Source of the DNA: Oscillospiraceae bacterium
GTDB lineage: Bacteria; Bacillota; Clostridia; Oscillospirales; Acutalibacteraceae
Length of the DNA: 46,731 bases
Assembly (NCBI GenBank): GCA_902780565.1
Contig: CACZGD010000002.1
Span: 1-46,731 of the forward strand
Reading direction: 5' to 3'
Each line of letters starts with the position of its first letter. The stretch's first letter is position 1. A model generated the notes under the pieces. It was given only the letters and a program-made list of their open reading frames with translations, was not told the DNA's origin and ran no database searches. Both the position numbers and the translations under genes were made by a program. Of the stretch, positions 25,102 to 32,957 are shown piece by piece.

Positions 25102-25200
25102 GCAAACGACGACAGCGGCGTTTCGTTCCGTCCGCCGGAGCGGGAAAAAAACGGCGCGGGCCGCCCGCAAAAAAATGCCATATTTTGCCGAAATTCTACA

Positions 25201-25231
25201 TTTCGTTCCCGATTTCGCGCATTTCGTTCCC
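25201..25231 (+). promoter_or_regulatory. Paired direct repeats, probable LytTR response-regulator binding site
   Basis: TTTCGTTCCC at 25201-25210 and again at 25222-25231, exactly 21 bp apart (two helical turns). The second copy ends 6 bp before the -35 of the promoter at 25238-25266. Two direct repeats of about 9 bp with 12-bp spacing is the known layout of LytTR-domain sites. The core GTT is shared with the published consensus. The same pair occurs at 31442-31472. Confidence 0.7.
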
Positions 25232-25237
25232 GGGGTC

Positions 25238-25266
25238 TTGATTTCACGAAAAACCTGTTTTAATAT
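25238..25266 (+). promoter_or_regulatory. Proximal promoter of the LytTR two-component operon
   Basis: TTGATT (25238-25243), 17-bp spacer, TAATAT (25261-25266), 66 bp before the response-regulator start. The repeat pair sits just upstream of the -35, the position expected for an activator. Confidence 0.7.
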
Positions 25267-25332
25267 GATATCGACCCGTTCCGGCGTTTCGTTCCGCCGG
25301 AAAATGTAGGCGCAGAACAGGAGAATCCACCC

Positions 25333-26031
25333 ATGAAGATCGCCATTTGCGACGACGAGCAGCGGTTCCGGCAGGAGCTGCACGAAAGGCTTTCCGCCTA
25401 TTTCATCCGCAACCAGATCGACTGTGAGATCCGGGAATTTGCCGACGGACAGACCTTCGTCGCGGTGAACAATACCTTTGACCTCGTGTTTATGGATTAT
25501 CAGCTTGAGGACGGCAACGGCATTGATTTCGTCCGCCAGATCCGAAGGGTCAATCCGAACCTGCTGGTCGTGTTCCTCACGGTCTACGCCGAGCACGCGA
25601 TCGAATCCATCCGGCTGAACACCTTCCGCTATCTCGTCAAGCCCGTTTCGGACGAGCTGCTGGAGGAGGCGCTGGACAGCTTCGTCAAGCTTTATAAGTA
25701 CACCAAAAAGATCATCGTGACCGCGAACGGCAAGACCTATTACATCGACGCGGATGACGTGATGTATATCGAGGCGGACAAGAAATATACCTCCATCCGC
25801 ACGGTTTCGGGGCAGATCCGCTGCTCGAAAAGCATCTCCGAGTTTTATTCGGAGATCCACAACGCCCACTTTTTCCGCACGCACCGCTCCTATATCCTGA
25901 ACATGAAGTATATTTCCAGCATCGACAAAAAGACCGTGCTGCTGAGCAACGGCGAAAAGGTCATTTGCAGCGCGAAGAATTACGATGAGTTCCTGAAGAA
26001 CTACATGAGCTACCTGAAATACGAATCCTGA
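25333..26031 (+). CDS. LytTR-family response regulator
   Basis: A 232-residue AgrA/LytR-type regulator. The receiver domain MKIAICDDEQRFRQEL has the acidic pocket at DDE (residues 6-8), phosphoacceptor Asp55 in LVFMDYQLEDG, Thr in VFLTVYAEHA and Lys in FRYLVKPVS. The LytTR DNA-binding domain spans about 125-232 (VTANGKTYYIDADDVMYIEADKKYTSIRT, FRTHRSYILNMKYISSIDKKTVLLSNGEKVICSAKNYDEF). The gene is directly followed by its kinase (10-bp gap). LytTR proteins bind paired direct repeats, and such a pair lies in this gene's own promoter and in that of the dockerin gene at 31562. Autoregulation is therefore likely. Confidence 0.94.
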   Translation: MKIAICDDEQRFRQELHERLSAYFIRNQIDCEIREFADGQTFVAVNNTFDLVFMDYQLEDGNGIDFVRQIRRVNPNLLVVFLTVYAEHAIESIRLNTFRYLVKPVSDELLEEALDSFVKLYKYTKKIIVTANGKTYYIDADDVMYIEADKKYTSIRTVSGQIRCSKSISEFYSEIHNAHFFRTHRSYILNMKYISSIDKKTVLLSNGEKVICSAKNYDEFLKNYMSYLKYES

Positions 26032-26041
26032 GGACGCGGTT

Positions 26042-27379
26042 ATGTATCAGCTCTGGCAATTTATCTTTTTTATCCTGCACGATCTGCTGGCGATGACCTG
26101 CATGACCGTGGTGCTGTGGGCGACGCGCGGCTTCAGGGAGCGCAGCCGTCCCCTGAGTGTGGTCATGTACGCCGTTTCGGCGGCGCTGGCGGCGGCGAAT
26201 ATCGCCCTGCTCGGCAAAAGCGCGGCTGCCACGGACTTTGACACGGGCTTTCTGATCTTCGGCGCGGTGTCGCTTCTTTCGGTGATCGTGTTCCCGCAGG
26301 TCATCCTGCGCGCGTCGAAACGCCTTAGCTCCGCCCTCATCTGCCTTGCGCTGAACGTCGGCATGGAGGGGCTGTTCAGCGTGATCGGCTATCTGCTGAA
26401 GGGGATCGACCCCTGGGCGTATCATTTTTACGAAACGGTCTTCTGCGGCGTCGGCTACGCGCTGATATCCGCCTTCCTGCTCGGCGTTTCCAGAAACCGG
26501 GACCTGAAAACCGTGCGCGCCACCGTGGAGCTGATCCCGAAATGGCTGTACGCGGTCATCATCGTGTGCTCGTTCTCCTCCTTTTTCTCCGTGATGGGCG
26601 AGGAGCCGGGGCTGTATGATTTCGAGCTGGTCTCCGGCGTGCTGCGCGTGCTGTCCGTGTTCGGCGTGCTGCTGTTCGCGGGGTACTTCGTGTTCAAGGT
26701 CTTTTCGCTGATGGCGACGCAGAACCAGGTCCTGACTCAGCTCAACGCCCAGCAGAAGAACTACGAAAACATGCTGCAGGGGGACGAGCAGCTCCGGCAG
26801 TTCCGGCATGATTATAAAAACCATATGCTGGTGGTCACGTCGCTGCTCAACGCCGGCTTGACCGAGGACGCGAAGACCTACCTTGAAAAGGTAAAAGTGA
26901 CCTCCGGCGTGGAGAAAAACCGCTTCCGCACCGGCAACATCGTGGTGGACGCGATCCTGAACAACAAGGGCGCGCTGTGCAGCGACCTCGGCATTGAGAT
27001 GACCTTTTCCGGCGCCGTGCCGGAGACGGGCGTGGAGCAGGACGACCTTTGCACCGTGGTGGGCAACATGGTGGATAACGCGATCGAGGCGACGAAGCGC
27101 TTTCCCGGCAAACGGACCGTGGACGTGCGCGCCGCCGTGCGCAGCGGCTTTCTGACCCTGACCGCCGCAAACCCCGTTTCCGAAAAGGTGGAGATCCGCA
27201 ACAACCGGATCAGAACCACCAAGGGCGATACGCGCAACCACGGCATCGGGCTGAGAAACGTCGCCGCCGTGGCAAAGGCCTATCACGGCGGCATGACCCT
27301 TGCCTGCGACGACACTCATTTTACAATCGACGTGACCCTGCGTCTGAACGATACGACATCAAACCCATTGGAGGGATGA
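26042..27379 (+). CDS. GHKL sensor histidine kinase (AgrC/NatK-like)
   Basis: A 445-residue membrane kinase, the partner of the preceding regulator. About six or seven transmembrane segments fill residues 1-225. A coiled linker (LTQLNAQQKNYENMLQGDEQL) leads to the phosphoacceptor His256 in FRHDYKNHMLVVTSLL. The N box is VGNMVDNAIEATKRF and the G-type box is HGIGLRNVAAVAK. This is the HPK10-like peptide-sensing class, but no precursor or processing gene (AgrB/AgrD) is in the window, so the signal is unknown. The 24-residue peptide at 22903 lies on the opposite strand in another operon. The stop is 3 bp before the next gene. Confidence 0.92.
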   Translation: MYQLWQFIFFILHDLLAMTCMTVVLWATRGFRERSRPLSVVMYAVSAALAAANIALLGKSAAATDFDTGFLIFGAVSLLSVIVFPQVILRASKRLSSALICLALNVGMEGLFSVIGYLLKGIDPWAYHFYETVFCGVGYALISAFLLGVSRNRDLKTVRATVELIPKWLYAVIIVCSFSSFFSVMGEEPGLYDFELVSGVLRVLSVFGVLLFAGYFVFKVFSLMATQNQVLTQLNAQQKNYENMLQGDEQLRQFRHDYKNHMLVVTSLLNAGLTEDAKTYLEKVKVTSGVEKNRFRTGNIVVDAILNNKGALCSDLGIEMTFSGAVPETGVEQDDLCTVVGNMVDNAIEATKRFPGKRTVDVRAAVRSGFLTLTAANPVSEKVEIRNNRIRTTKGDTRNHGIGLRNVAAVAKAYHGGMTLACDDTHFTIDVTLRLNDTTSNPLEG

Positions 27380-27382
27380 TCC

Positions 27383-28495
27383 ATGAAAAAGGGATGCTCC
27401 GTCCTGCTGGCACTTCTGCTGGCGCTGTCCGCATTCTCCCTTTCTGCGGCGGCAGAGGACCCCATCGCCGTCGTTTCGACCCTTGCCGAAGCGACGGCAT
27501 ACGTGCGCAGCCGATTGCTTTTGCATGAGGAGACCGTCATGTTCCGCTACGGCGGGGAGGACGGCGGCGCGCCGACCGTTGACGGCCTTTGCGCCTGGGA
27601 GGGGCCCGACGGCGGCGGCGACTACCTGCGGCTGAGCTTCAACGGCGTGCTGCCGACCGTGACGCGGGCGGAGGACGGGACCTATACCGTGACCGCCACG
27701 TTTTACACGACCGTGCAGCAGGAAGCTGCGGTGGACGATTACGTCGCCGCTGCCGCGGCGGACTGTGAAGCCGAAACGAACGCGGAGAAGGCGCGGTTCG
27801 TTTTCGACCTGCTGTGCGAAACCGTGCAGTTCGACCTTGAGAACCTGTATAACGACGAAGACCTGCTGAAATACACCGCCTACGGCGCCGTGACGAACGG
27901 GCGGGCGGTGTGCCAGGGCTTTGCCGCGCTGTATTACCGCATCGCGCGGGCGGTGGGGCTCCCCTGCCGCATTGTGACCGGCAAGCGCGTGAACGTGGCG
28001 CACGCCTGGAATATCGTGCAGAACGACGAAGGAAACTGGGCCCACGTGGACGCATCCAGCGGCGCGCAGCTTTTAGATCCCTCCCCCTATTTCATGCGGC
28101 CGAGCCTGAAGAACTACACGATCCGATACGACGGCTGGACCGCGCCGGAGATCCGGGACTACGCGTTCGCCGCCGCCGACAGCATCTCGTCCGGCGCGAT
28201 CACGGACACGGTCTCCTATATCTTCAACCGGACCACCGGGCACCTGGAGATTTCCGGCACCGGCAGGATCCCGAATTTCACCTTCCGCGACTCCTCCATG
28301 CAGACCGTGACGATCGACGAGGGGATCACGGGCGTGGCAGTACCGCGTTTTATATGTGCCAGAACCTGCGGGAGATCAGCTTCCCCTCCACCGCGACCGA
28401 GATCGACCACACCGCCCTTTATTGGTGCCAGTCGCTGGAAAGCATCCATATCCACCCGGATAACCCAGTCTATTCGGACGCGGGGAACAATGTGA
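27383..28495 (+). CDS. Secreted transglutaminase-like protein, 5' part of a frameshifted gene
   Basis: N-terminal signal peptide (MKKGCSVLLALLLALSAFSLSAAAE), then a transglutaminase-like domain with the full catalytic set: Cys177 in GRAVCQGFAALYYRIA, His207 in VAHAWNIV and Asp223 in WAHVDAS. Then come the first BspA-type repeat-like strands (HLEISGTGRIPNF, MQTVTIDEGITGV). After about residue 318 (position 28336) the frame turns into unrelated Arg/Pro-rich sequence, while the leucine-rich repeats continue in the -1 frame. One G appears to be missing where GTGGGCAGT would be expected (GTGGCAGT is present). In bacteria such domains cross-link or hydrolyse surface peptides. It is third in the kinase-regulator operon. 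The true product would be about 1280 residues if the frame were restored. Confidence 0.85.
   Translation: MKKGCSVLLALLLALSAFSLSAAAEDPIAVVSTLAEATAYVRSRLLLHEETVMFRYGGEDGGAPTVDGLCAWEGPDGGGDYLRLSFNGVLPTVTRAEDGTYTVTATFYTTVQQEAAVDDYVAAAAADCEAETNAEKARFVFDLLCETVQFDLENLYNDEDLLKYTAYGAVTNGRAVCQGFAALYYRIARAVGLPCRIVTGKRVNVAHAWNIVQNDEGNWAHVDASSGAQLLDPSPYFMRPSLKNYTIRYDGWTAPEIRDYAFAAADSISSGAITDTVSYIFNRTTGHLEISGTGRIPNFTFRDSSMQTVTIDEGITGVAVPRFICARTCGRSASPPPRPRSTTPPFIGASRWKASISTRITQSIRTRGTM
28330..28342 (+). other. Site of apparent one-base deletion (frameshift)
   Basis: Frame 1 reads EGITGVA and frame 2 reads GSTAFYMC across this point. Inserting one G would give EGITGVGSTAFYMCQNL, which matches the repeat pattern. 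No classical slippery heptamer is present. Confidence 0.75.
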
Positions 28496-31236
28496 TCGAG
28501 CGCGAAACGAAAACGCTGCTGATCGGGTGCCGCACCAGCGTGATCCCGGACGACGGCAGTGTGGAGGTCATCGGCGAAAACGCGTTTTATGAGGTGCCGA
28601 TCGCCGCGATCACGTTCCCGGACAGCGTGAAGCGCATCGAAGGCAACGCCTTCATGGAGTCGGACGCACTGACCGAGATCCACCTGCCGGGCACCATTGA
28701 AGAATTGACGGGCGCGCCGTTCAACGCCTGCGGCAACCTGCAGCGGGTCACGGTCGCGGCGGGCATGACCGCCGAGCTCACCGGCTCCACCTTCGGGAAG
28801 TGCAAAAAGCTTGTAAGCGTCACGGTAGAGGACGGCAACCCCAGATACGTGAACGACGGCAGCGCCGTGCTGAGCGCCGACCGGACAAAGATGATCCTGT
28901 ACCCGCCCGCCGCGCCGGAGGCCGCCTACACGGTCCCCGAAACGGTAACAGAGCTCGGCGACAAAGCGTTTTTCTGCTCCAACGTGCTGCAGGATCTGTA
29001 TCTGCCTTCGCACGCGCTGACCATCGGCGACTACGCCTTTTATAACGCAAGCAATCTGCAGCGCGTGCATATCGCCGACCTTGCCGCGTGGTGCGGGACC
29101 GACTTCCCCTCCGCGAACGCCAATCCGCTGGCTTCCGGCGCCGGTCTTTGCGTGAACGGGGAAACGATTTCGGACCTTGTGATCCCCGACGGCGTGACGC
29201 GCCTCGGCGATTGCGCGTTCTTCGGCTGCAAGGCGCTTACAAGCGTGACGATGGCGGACAGCGTGACCGACATGGGAAAATACGTATTCGCGCAGTGCAA
29301 AAGCCTGACCGACGCCGTCCTGTCCGAAAGCCTGACCGCGATCGGCGAAAACGCGTTTGACGGGTGCAAAAATCTGCAGGCGATCACCGTGCCGGACAGC
29401 GTGCGGCGGATCGAGCCCTGCGCCTTCTATGAGTGCTATTCGCTTGCGTCCGTTACGCTCCCGGAGCGGATGGAATTCATCGGCGGCGCCGCCTTCCTCG
29501 ACTGCAAGGCGCTCCCCTCGATCCGGCTGCCGCAGGGCATTACGGTCATTGATAATAATACGTTTTACCGCTGCTCCTCCCTCAAAAGCCTTGTGATCCC
29601 GGACGGGGTGACAGAGATCAAGGACAACGCGTTTTGGAACTGCAGCAATCTTGAGGCGCTTGCCGTGCCGGATTCGGTCGTTAAATGCTATTTCGAATTC
29701 CGCATGTTCTGGGGGTGCAACAAGCTGACCCTGTACGGACACAGAGGATCTTATATTGAAAGTCAGGCGCAGCACTGGAACTTCCCGTTCCGCGAGGTCT
29801 GCGCCGTAACGGACAGCCTGCACGAGAACGTCACGGTCGAAGCGCGTGCCGCCACCTGCACCGAAAGCGGGTATTCCGCAGGGGAACGGTGCGCCGCCTG
29901 CGGCGAATGGGTCAAGGAGCCGACCGTGACCGCCGACCCGCTCGGGCATGAACCCGGCGAGCCCGCACGGGAAAACGAGATCGCGCCCACCTGCACCGAG
30001 GAAGGCAGCTACGATACCGTGGTGCGCTGCACGCGCTGCGGCGAGATCCTTTCGAGCGTACATGAAAAGCTGGCGACGGTCCCCCACGCGGACGGCAACC
30101 GCGACGGCTACTGCGACGACTGCGGCGCCTATATCTGCGAGCACGAGGAGACCGCGCTGGTAAACGACGCGCCCGCCGCCTGCCTGACCGCCGGATACTC
30201 CGGCGATACGGTGTGCCTAATCTGCGGCGCGACGGTCCTGTACGGCGCGACCATCCCGGCGACCGGGCACGCCCCCGCCGAAAGCAAGCCCGCCGTGCCC
30301 GCGACCTGTTTAGACGAAGGACGGACCGCGGAGCTCGCCTGCACCGTGTGCGGCGCCGTAACGATCCCCGCCGCGCCGACGCCCATCGCCGCCCATGCGG
30401 ACCGTAACGCCGACAGCAGATGCGACGTGTGCCTGTCCCCCGTCTCCTGCGAAATCTACGGCAGAAGCGGCGACGGGACCTTCTGGTACCTCGAAAACGG
30501 CGTGCTGGCGATCACCGGTACGGGCGCAACGTCTTATACGTCCGCGCCGTGGGAGGCCTACCGGAATGATTTCGATACCGTTTACGTCACGGTGGGCGTC
30601 ACAGCCGTGAACGCCGCCGTGTTCACCGGCAGCGGGAATCTCACCCGCGTGGTCGCCCCCGCCGCGACCGTCCTGACCGGCTGCGAAAAGCCCGTGGTCC
30701 CCTATATCGCCGACGGCGGGAATGTGACCGTGACCGCCCCCGAGACGCTCTCCCTGCCGGAGCTGCTGAACCTTGCCTACGTATTCTGCGCGGACCGCAC
30801 GCTGAAGGCGCTTTCCTTCCGCTCCCTCGCCCTGACGGCGCCGGAGGGCTGGAGCTACATCGAATACGACGTGCTGAAGAACGGCAAGATCGTGGACGAA
30901 AACCACTTCCGTCTGCCGTCCGGCACCGCCGTTGCCGACTTCACCGTCAGCGCGACGGGCTACGCCAGCTTTAATGACGTGATGGCGGCGCTGGGCGAAA
31001 ACCCCGACCGCAACCTGATCCTGAAGATCCTTTGCGACGACCTGCTGCCCGCCGATATGCGCCAGAACGCCGGGGACTACACCGAGCAGCTCGTGATCCA
31101 TTTCGTAGATCAGCCCACGCCCCCGCAGCCGGACGACGAGCCGGAGGAGCATAAGTCCTTCCTCGATCGCTTCCGCGCCACCCTCGCCGCGATCCTGGCG
31201 CTGTTCAAAAAGATCTTCAAGTGGTTCACGAAGTGA
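28354..31236 (+). CDS. BspA-type leucine-rich-repeat surface protein, 3' part of the frameshifted gene
   Basis: Continuation of the preceding gene in the -1 frame. The homologous sequence starts at GSTAFYMCQNL near 28336; the first in-frame ATG is 28354. About ten LRR_5/BspA repeats (for example GENAFDGCKNLQAITVPDSVRRI, DNAFWNCSNLEALAVPDSV) fill the first half. Next come four Cys-rich repeats with CxxC pairs (ATCTESGYSAGERCAACG, PTCTEEGSYDTVVRCTRCG, AACLTAGYSGDTVCLICG, ATCLDEGRTAELACTVCG), then a beta-rich region (YLENGVLAITGTG). It ends with a Pro/Asp/Glu linker and a basic amphipathic helix (RATLAAILALFKKIFKWFTK) in place of an LPXTG signal. Such proteins mediate adhesion at the cell surface. 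A terminator follows at 31281. Confidence 0.82.
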   Translation: MCQNLREISFPSTATEIDHTALYWCQSLESIHIHPDNPVYSDAGNNVIERETKTLLIGCRTSVIPDDGSVEVIGENAFYEVPIAAITFPDSVKRIEGNAFMESDALTEIHLPGTIEELTGAPFNACGNLQRVTVAAGMTAELTGSTFGKCKKLVSVTVEDGNPRYVNDGSAVLSADRTKMILYPPAAPEAAYTVPETVTELGDKAFFCSNVLQDLYLPSHALTIGDYAFYNASNLQRVHIADLAAWCGTDFPSANANPLASGAGLCVNGETISDLVIPDGVTRLGDCAFFGCKALTSVTMADSVTDMGKYVFAQCKSLTDAVLSESLTAIGENAFDGCKNLQAITVPDSVRRIEPCAFYECYSLASVTLPERMEFIGGAAFLDCKALPSIRLPQGITVIDNNTFYRCSSLKSLVIPDGVTEIKDNAFWNCSNLEALAVPDSVVKCYFEFRMFWGCNKLTLYGHRGSYIESQAQHWNFPFREVCAVTDSLHENVTVEARAATCTESGYSAGERCAACGEWVKEPTVTADPLGHEPGEPARENEIAPTCTEEGSYDTVVRCTRCGEILSSVHEKLATVPHADGNRDGYCDDCGAYICEHEETALVNDAPAACLTAGYSGDTVCLICGATVLYGATIPATGHAPAESKPAVPATCLDEGRTAELACTVCGAVTIPAAPTPIAAHADRNADSRCDVCLSPVSCEIYGRSGDGTFWYLENGVLAITGTGATSYTSAPWEAYRNDFDTVYVTVGVTAVNAAVFTGSGNLTRVVAPAATVLTGCEKPVVPYIADGGNVTVTAPETLSLPELLNLAYVFCADRTLKALSFRSLALTAPEGWSYIEYDVLKNGKIVDENHFRLPSGTAVADFTVSATGYASFNDVMAALGENPDRNLILKILCDDLLPADMRQNAGDYTEQLVIHFVDQPTPPQPDDEPEEHKSFLDRFRATLAAILALFKKIFKWFTK

Positions 31237-31280
31237 GAAAGTACCGCGAAGTAAGTGAAAAACGCACGAAGCATACATGG

Positions 31281-31308
31281 ATCCCCGCCGACCCCGGCGG
31301 GGATTTTT
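31281..31308 (+). terminator. Terminator of the two-component/LRR operon
   Basis: Ten-base-pair stem ATCCCCGCCG/CGGCGGGGAT, loop of 4, followed by a short T-run. It separates the LRR gene from the next promoter. The 31309-31441 stretch is GC-rich then AT-rich with no ORF. Confidence 0.85.
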
Positions 31309-31441
31309 CGTTGCCGGGCGGTTTTTTTGCTGCGGTACGGGGCGCGGAGACGGGACGCGGGGCGAGGAGCACGGCGGAGAACAGCGCCTGAAAGCGGCAA
31401 AAATCATGACATAAAATTCCATTTTTACCAACACCCCTTCA

Positions 31442-31472
31442 TTTCGTTCCCAAAAACCGCGATTTGGTTCCC
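31442..31472 (+). promoter_or_regulatory. Paired direct repeats, second probable LytTR binding site
   Basis: TTTCGTTCCC (31442-31451) and TTTGGTTCCC (31463-31472), 21 bp apart, ending 6 bp before the -35 at 31479. Sequence, period and distance to the promoter equal those at 25201-25231, so both promoters probably answer to the same regulator. Confidence 0.7.
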
Positions 31473-31478
31473 AAGGGG

Positions 31479-31507
31479 TTGATTTTTCATTTTCGATCAA
31501 ATATAAT
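31479..31507 (+). promoter_or_regulatory. Promoter of the dockerin gene at 31562
   Basis: TTGATT (31479-31484), 17-bp spacer, TATAAT (31502-31507). The -35 hexamer is the same as in the response-regulator promoter. Confidence 0.78.
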
Positions 31508-31561
31508 CCAAATGAATCGATCTTTCGTATTCAATCAAAACAAATAAAGGAGTACGCAATT

Positions 31562-32899
31562 ATGAAGAAATGGATTTCCGCACTGCTCTGCTTCACCCTG
31601 CTGCTCGGCTGTTTTGCGCCGACCGTGTTTGCCGCGCGGATGCCCGGCGACGTGGACGCGGACGGCAAAGTGACCGCAGCGGATGCGCGCCTTGCCCTGA
31701 GAAGGGCGGTCGGGCTGGAGGACTACGCGTCTGGTTCGGATGAGTTCCTCGCCTGCGACGTGGACAGCGACGGCAAAGTGACCGCGGGGGACGCCCGTAT
31801 GATCCTGCGCGCCGCCGTTGCGCTTGAAGCCCTTCCGGGGCAGGAGCCCGTAAAGCCGGAGCCGGAGCCCGAGCCCGGCCCGCAGCCGGGGCTGGAAACC
31901 GCCGCGCAGAAGCTGATCCGCTTCCTGACGGAAAAGGGCGAGTATGACAACGGCAGCTACCGCTATTACCTCAGAGACAGCGACGGTTACTTTTTCATGC
32001 TCAGCTACAACCCGGACCGGGACGGCTACGTGTTCTCGCTCGGCGGCATGAATACCTCCTCGCAGGGCTATGATTTTATCGTGTCGATCCTGATCGATTA
32101 TGACTTCAGCAGCTATTCCTGTATGCTGAACGTTGAAAGAAACGACGTCGTTTCCGCTGTTGCCGTCTATAATATCGACCATGAACGGTTTGAGGGCGCA
32201 ACGCCGGAGGCCTACCTGACCGAGGTCAGCTACGAGGGCGCGCAGAGCAACCGCGCGTCGGCAAAAAGCATTGCCGCGAACTACGTGGCGCTGCTGTTCA
32301 CCTGGCTCATGCGGCAGATCAAGGCGAACGGGCTGGATATCGACGCCGCAAGGGATCTGCACCTGTACCGCTTTGACCCGTCCGTGAGCCCCGTTTCGCC
32401 GTCCGATCCCACGCCAACGCAAACGACCGCAGCGGAAAGGATAGCCTCCTTTGTGATGAACAGGGGCCAGTATTATCAGGGCGCCTATTACTATACCGTT
32501 ACGGAAAAGGGCTATGAGTACGATCTGATCTATGATCCCGCAAACGCTTACATCTCCGTCGGCGTCATCAATTCCGATTCCAACGCGAATGAATATATCT
32601 ATCTCCTCACCATGACGTCCGATTTCAACAATTATCTCTGCAGCCTCTCCATCTCCAAATATAACGTGCAGTCCGTCAAAGCCCTTTATGGAGTCGCCCA
32701 CACCTCCTTCTCGACCGCCAATTCCGAGTACTGCCTGACGGAAAGGAGCTACACCGGGAATACCGGCGTGCGCACGACCGTGAAACAGCTTGCGGCTGCG
32801 TATACCGGGCTGGCGCTTTCCTGGCTGCTCAAAACGTGCAAGGCAAACAACCTCGGCGTTACCGTCTCCGACCTGCACCTGTATTCGTTTATGAACTGA
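31562..32899 (+). CDS. Secreted dockerin-domain protein with duplicated C-terminal domain
   Basis: A signal peptide (MKKWISALLCFTLLLGCFAPTVFA) is followed by an N-terminal type I dockerin with two calcium-binding repeats: GDVDADGKVTAADARLALRRAVGL and CDVDSDGKVTAGDARMILRAAVAL. A PEPEPEPG linker leads to two related domains of about 150 residues. The first starts AAQKLIRFLTEKGEYDNG and the second AAERIASFVMNRGQYYQG; each ends with a LxWLxxxxKANxL...DLHLY motif. I do not recognise the repeated domain, and no glycosidase motif is seen. Dockerins bind cohesins in cellulosomes or cell-surface scaffolds, but no cohesin is in this window. AAAGGAG precedes the ATG. Expression is probably controlled by the nearby LytTR system. 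Confidence 0.85.
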   Translation: MKKWISALLCFTLLLGCFAPTVFAARMPGDVDADGKVTAADARLALRRAVGLEDYASGSDEFLACDVDSDGKVTAGDARMILRAAVALEALPGQEPVKPEPEPEPGPQPGLETAAQKLIRFLTEKGEYDNGSYRYYLRDSDGYFFMLSYNPDRDGYVFSLGGMNTSSQGYDFIVSILIDYDFSSYSCMLNVERNDVVSAVAVYNIDHERFEGATPEAYLTEVSYEGAQSNRASAKSIAANYVALLFTWLMRQIKANGLDIDAARDLHLYRFDPSVSPVSPSDPTPTQTTAAERIASFVMNRGQYYQGAYYYTVTEKGYEYDLIYDPANAYISVGVINSDSNANEYIYLLTMTSDFNNYLCSLSISKYNVQSVKALYGVAHTSFSTANSEYCLTERSYTGNTGVRTTVKQLAAAYTGLALSWLLKTCKANNLGVTVSDLHLYSFMN

Positions 32900-32913
32900 T
32901 CGCAGACAGCATA

Positions 32914-32947
32914 ACAGCCCCGTCCATTGCGGCGGGGCTGTATTTTG
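32914..32947 (+). terminator. Terminator of the dockerin gene, possibly bidirectional
   Basis: Nine-base-pair stem ACAGCCCCG/CGGGGCTGT, 10-base loop, then ATTTT. The convergent amidohydrolase operon ends at 32958 and may use the same hairpin. Confidence 0.7.
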
Positions 32948-32957
32948 TGATTTTGCG

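Noticed and set aside
28330..28342. Programmed -1 frameshift joining the transglutaminase and LRR parts
   Set aside because: No X-XXY-YYZ slippery heptamer and no obvious stimulating stem at the junction. A missing G explains the sequence more simply.
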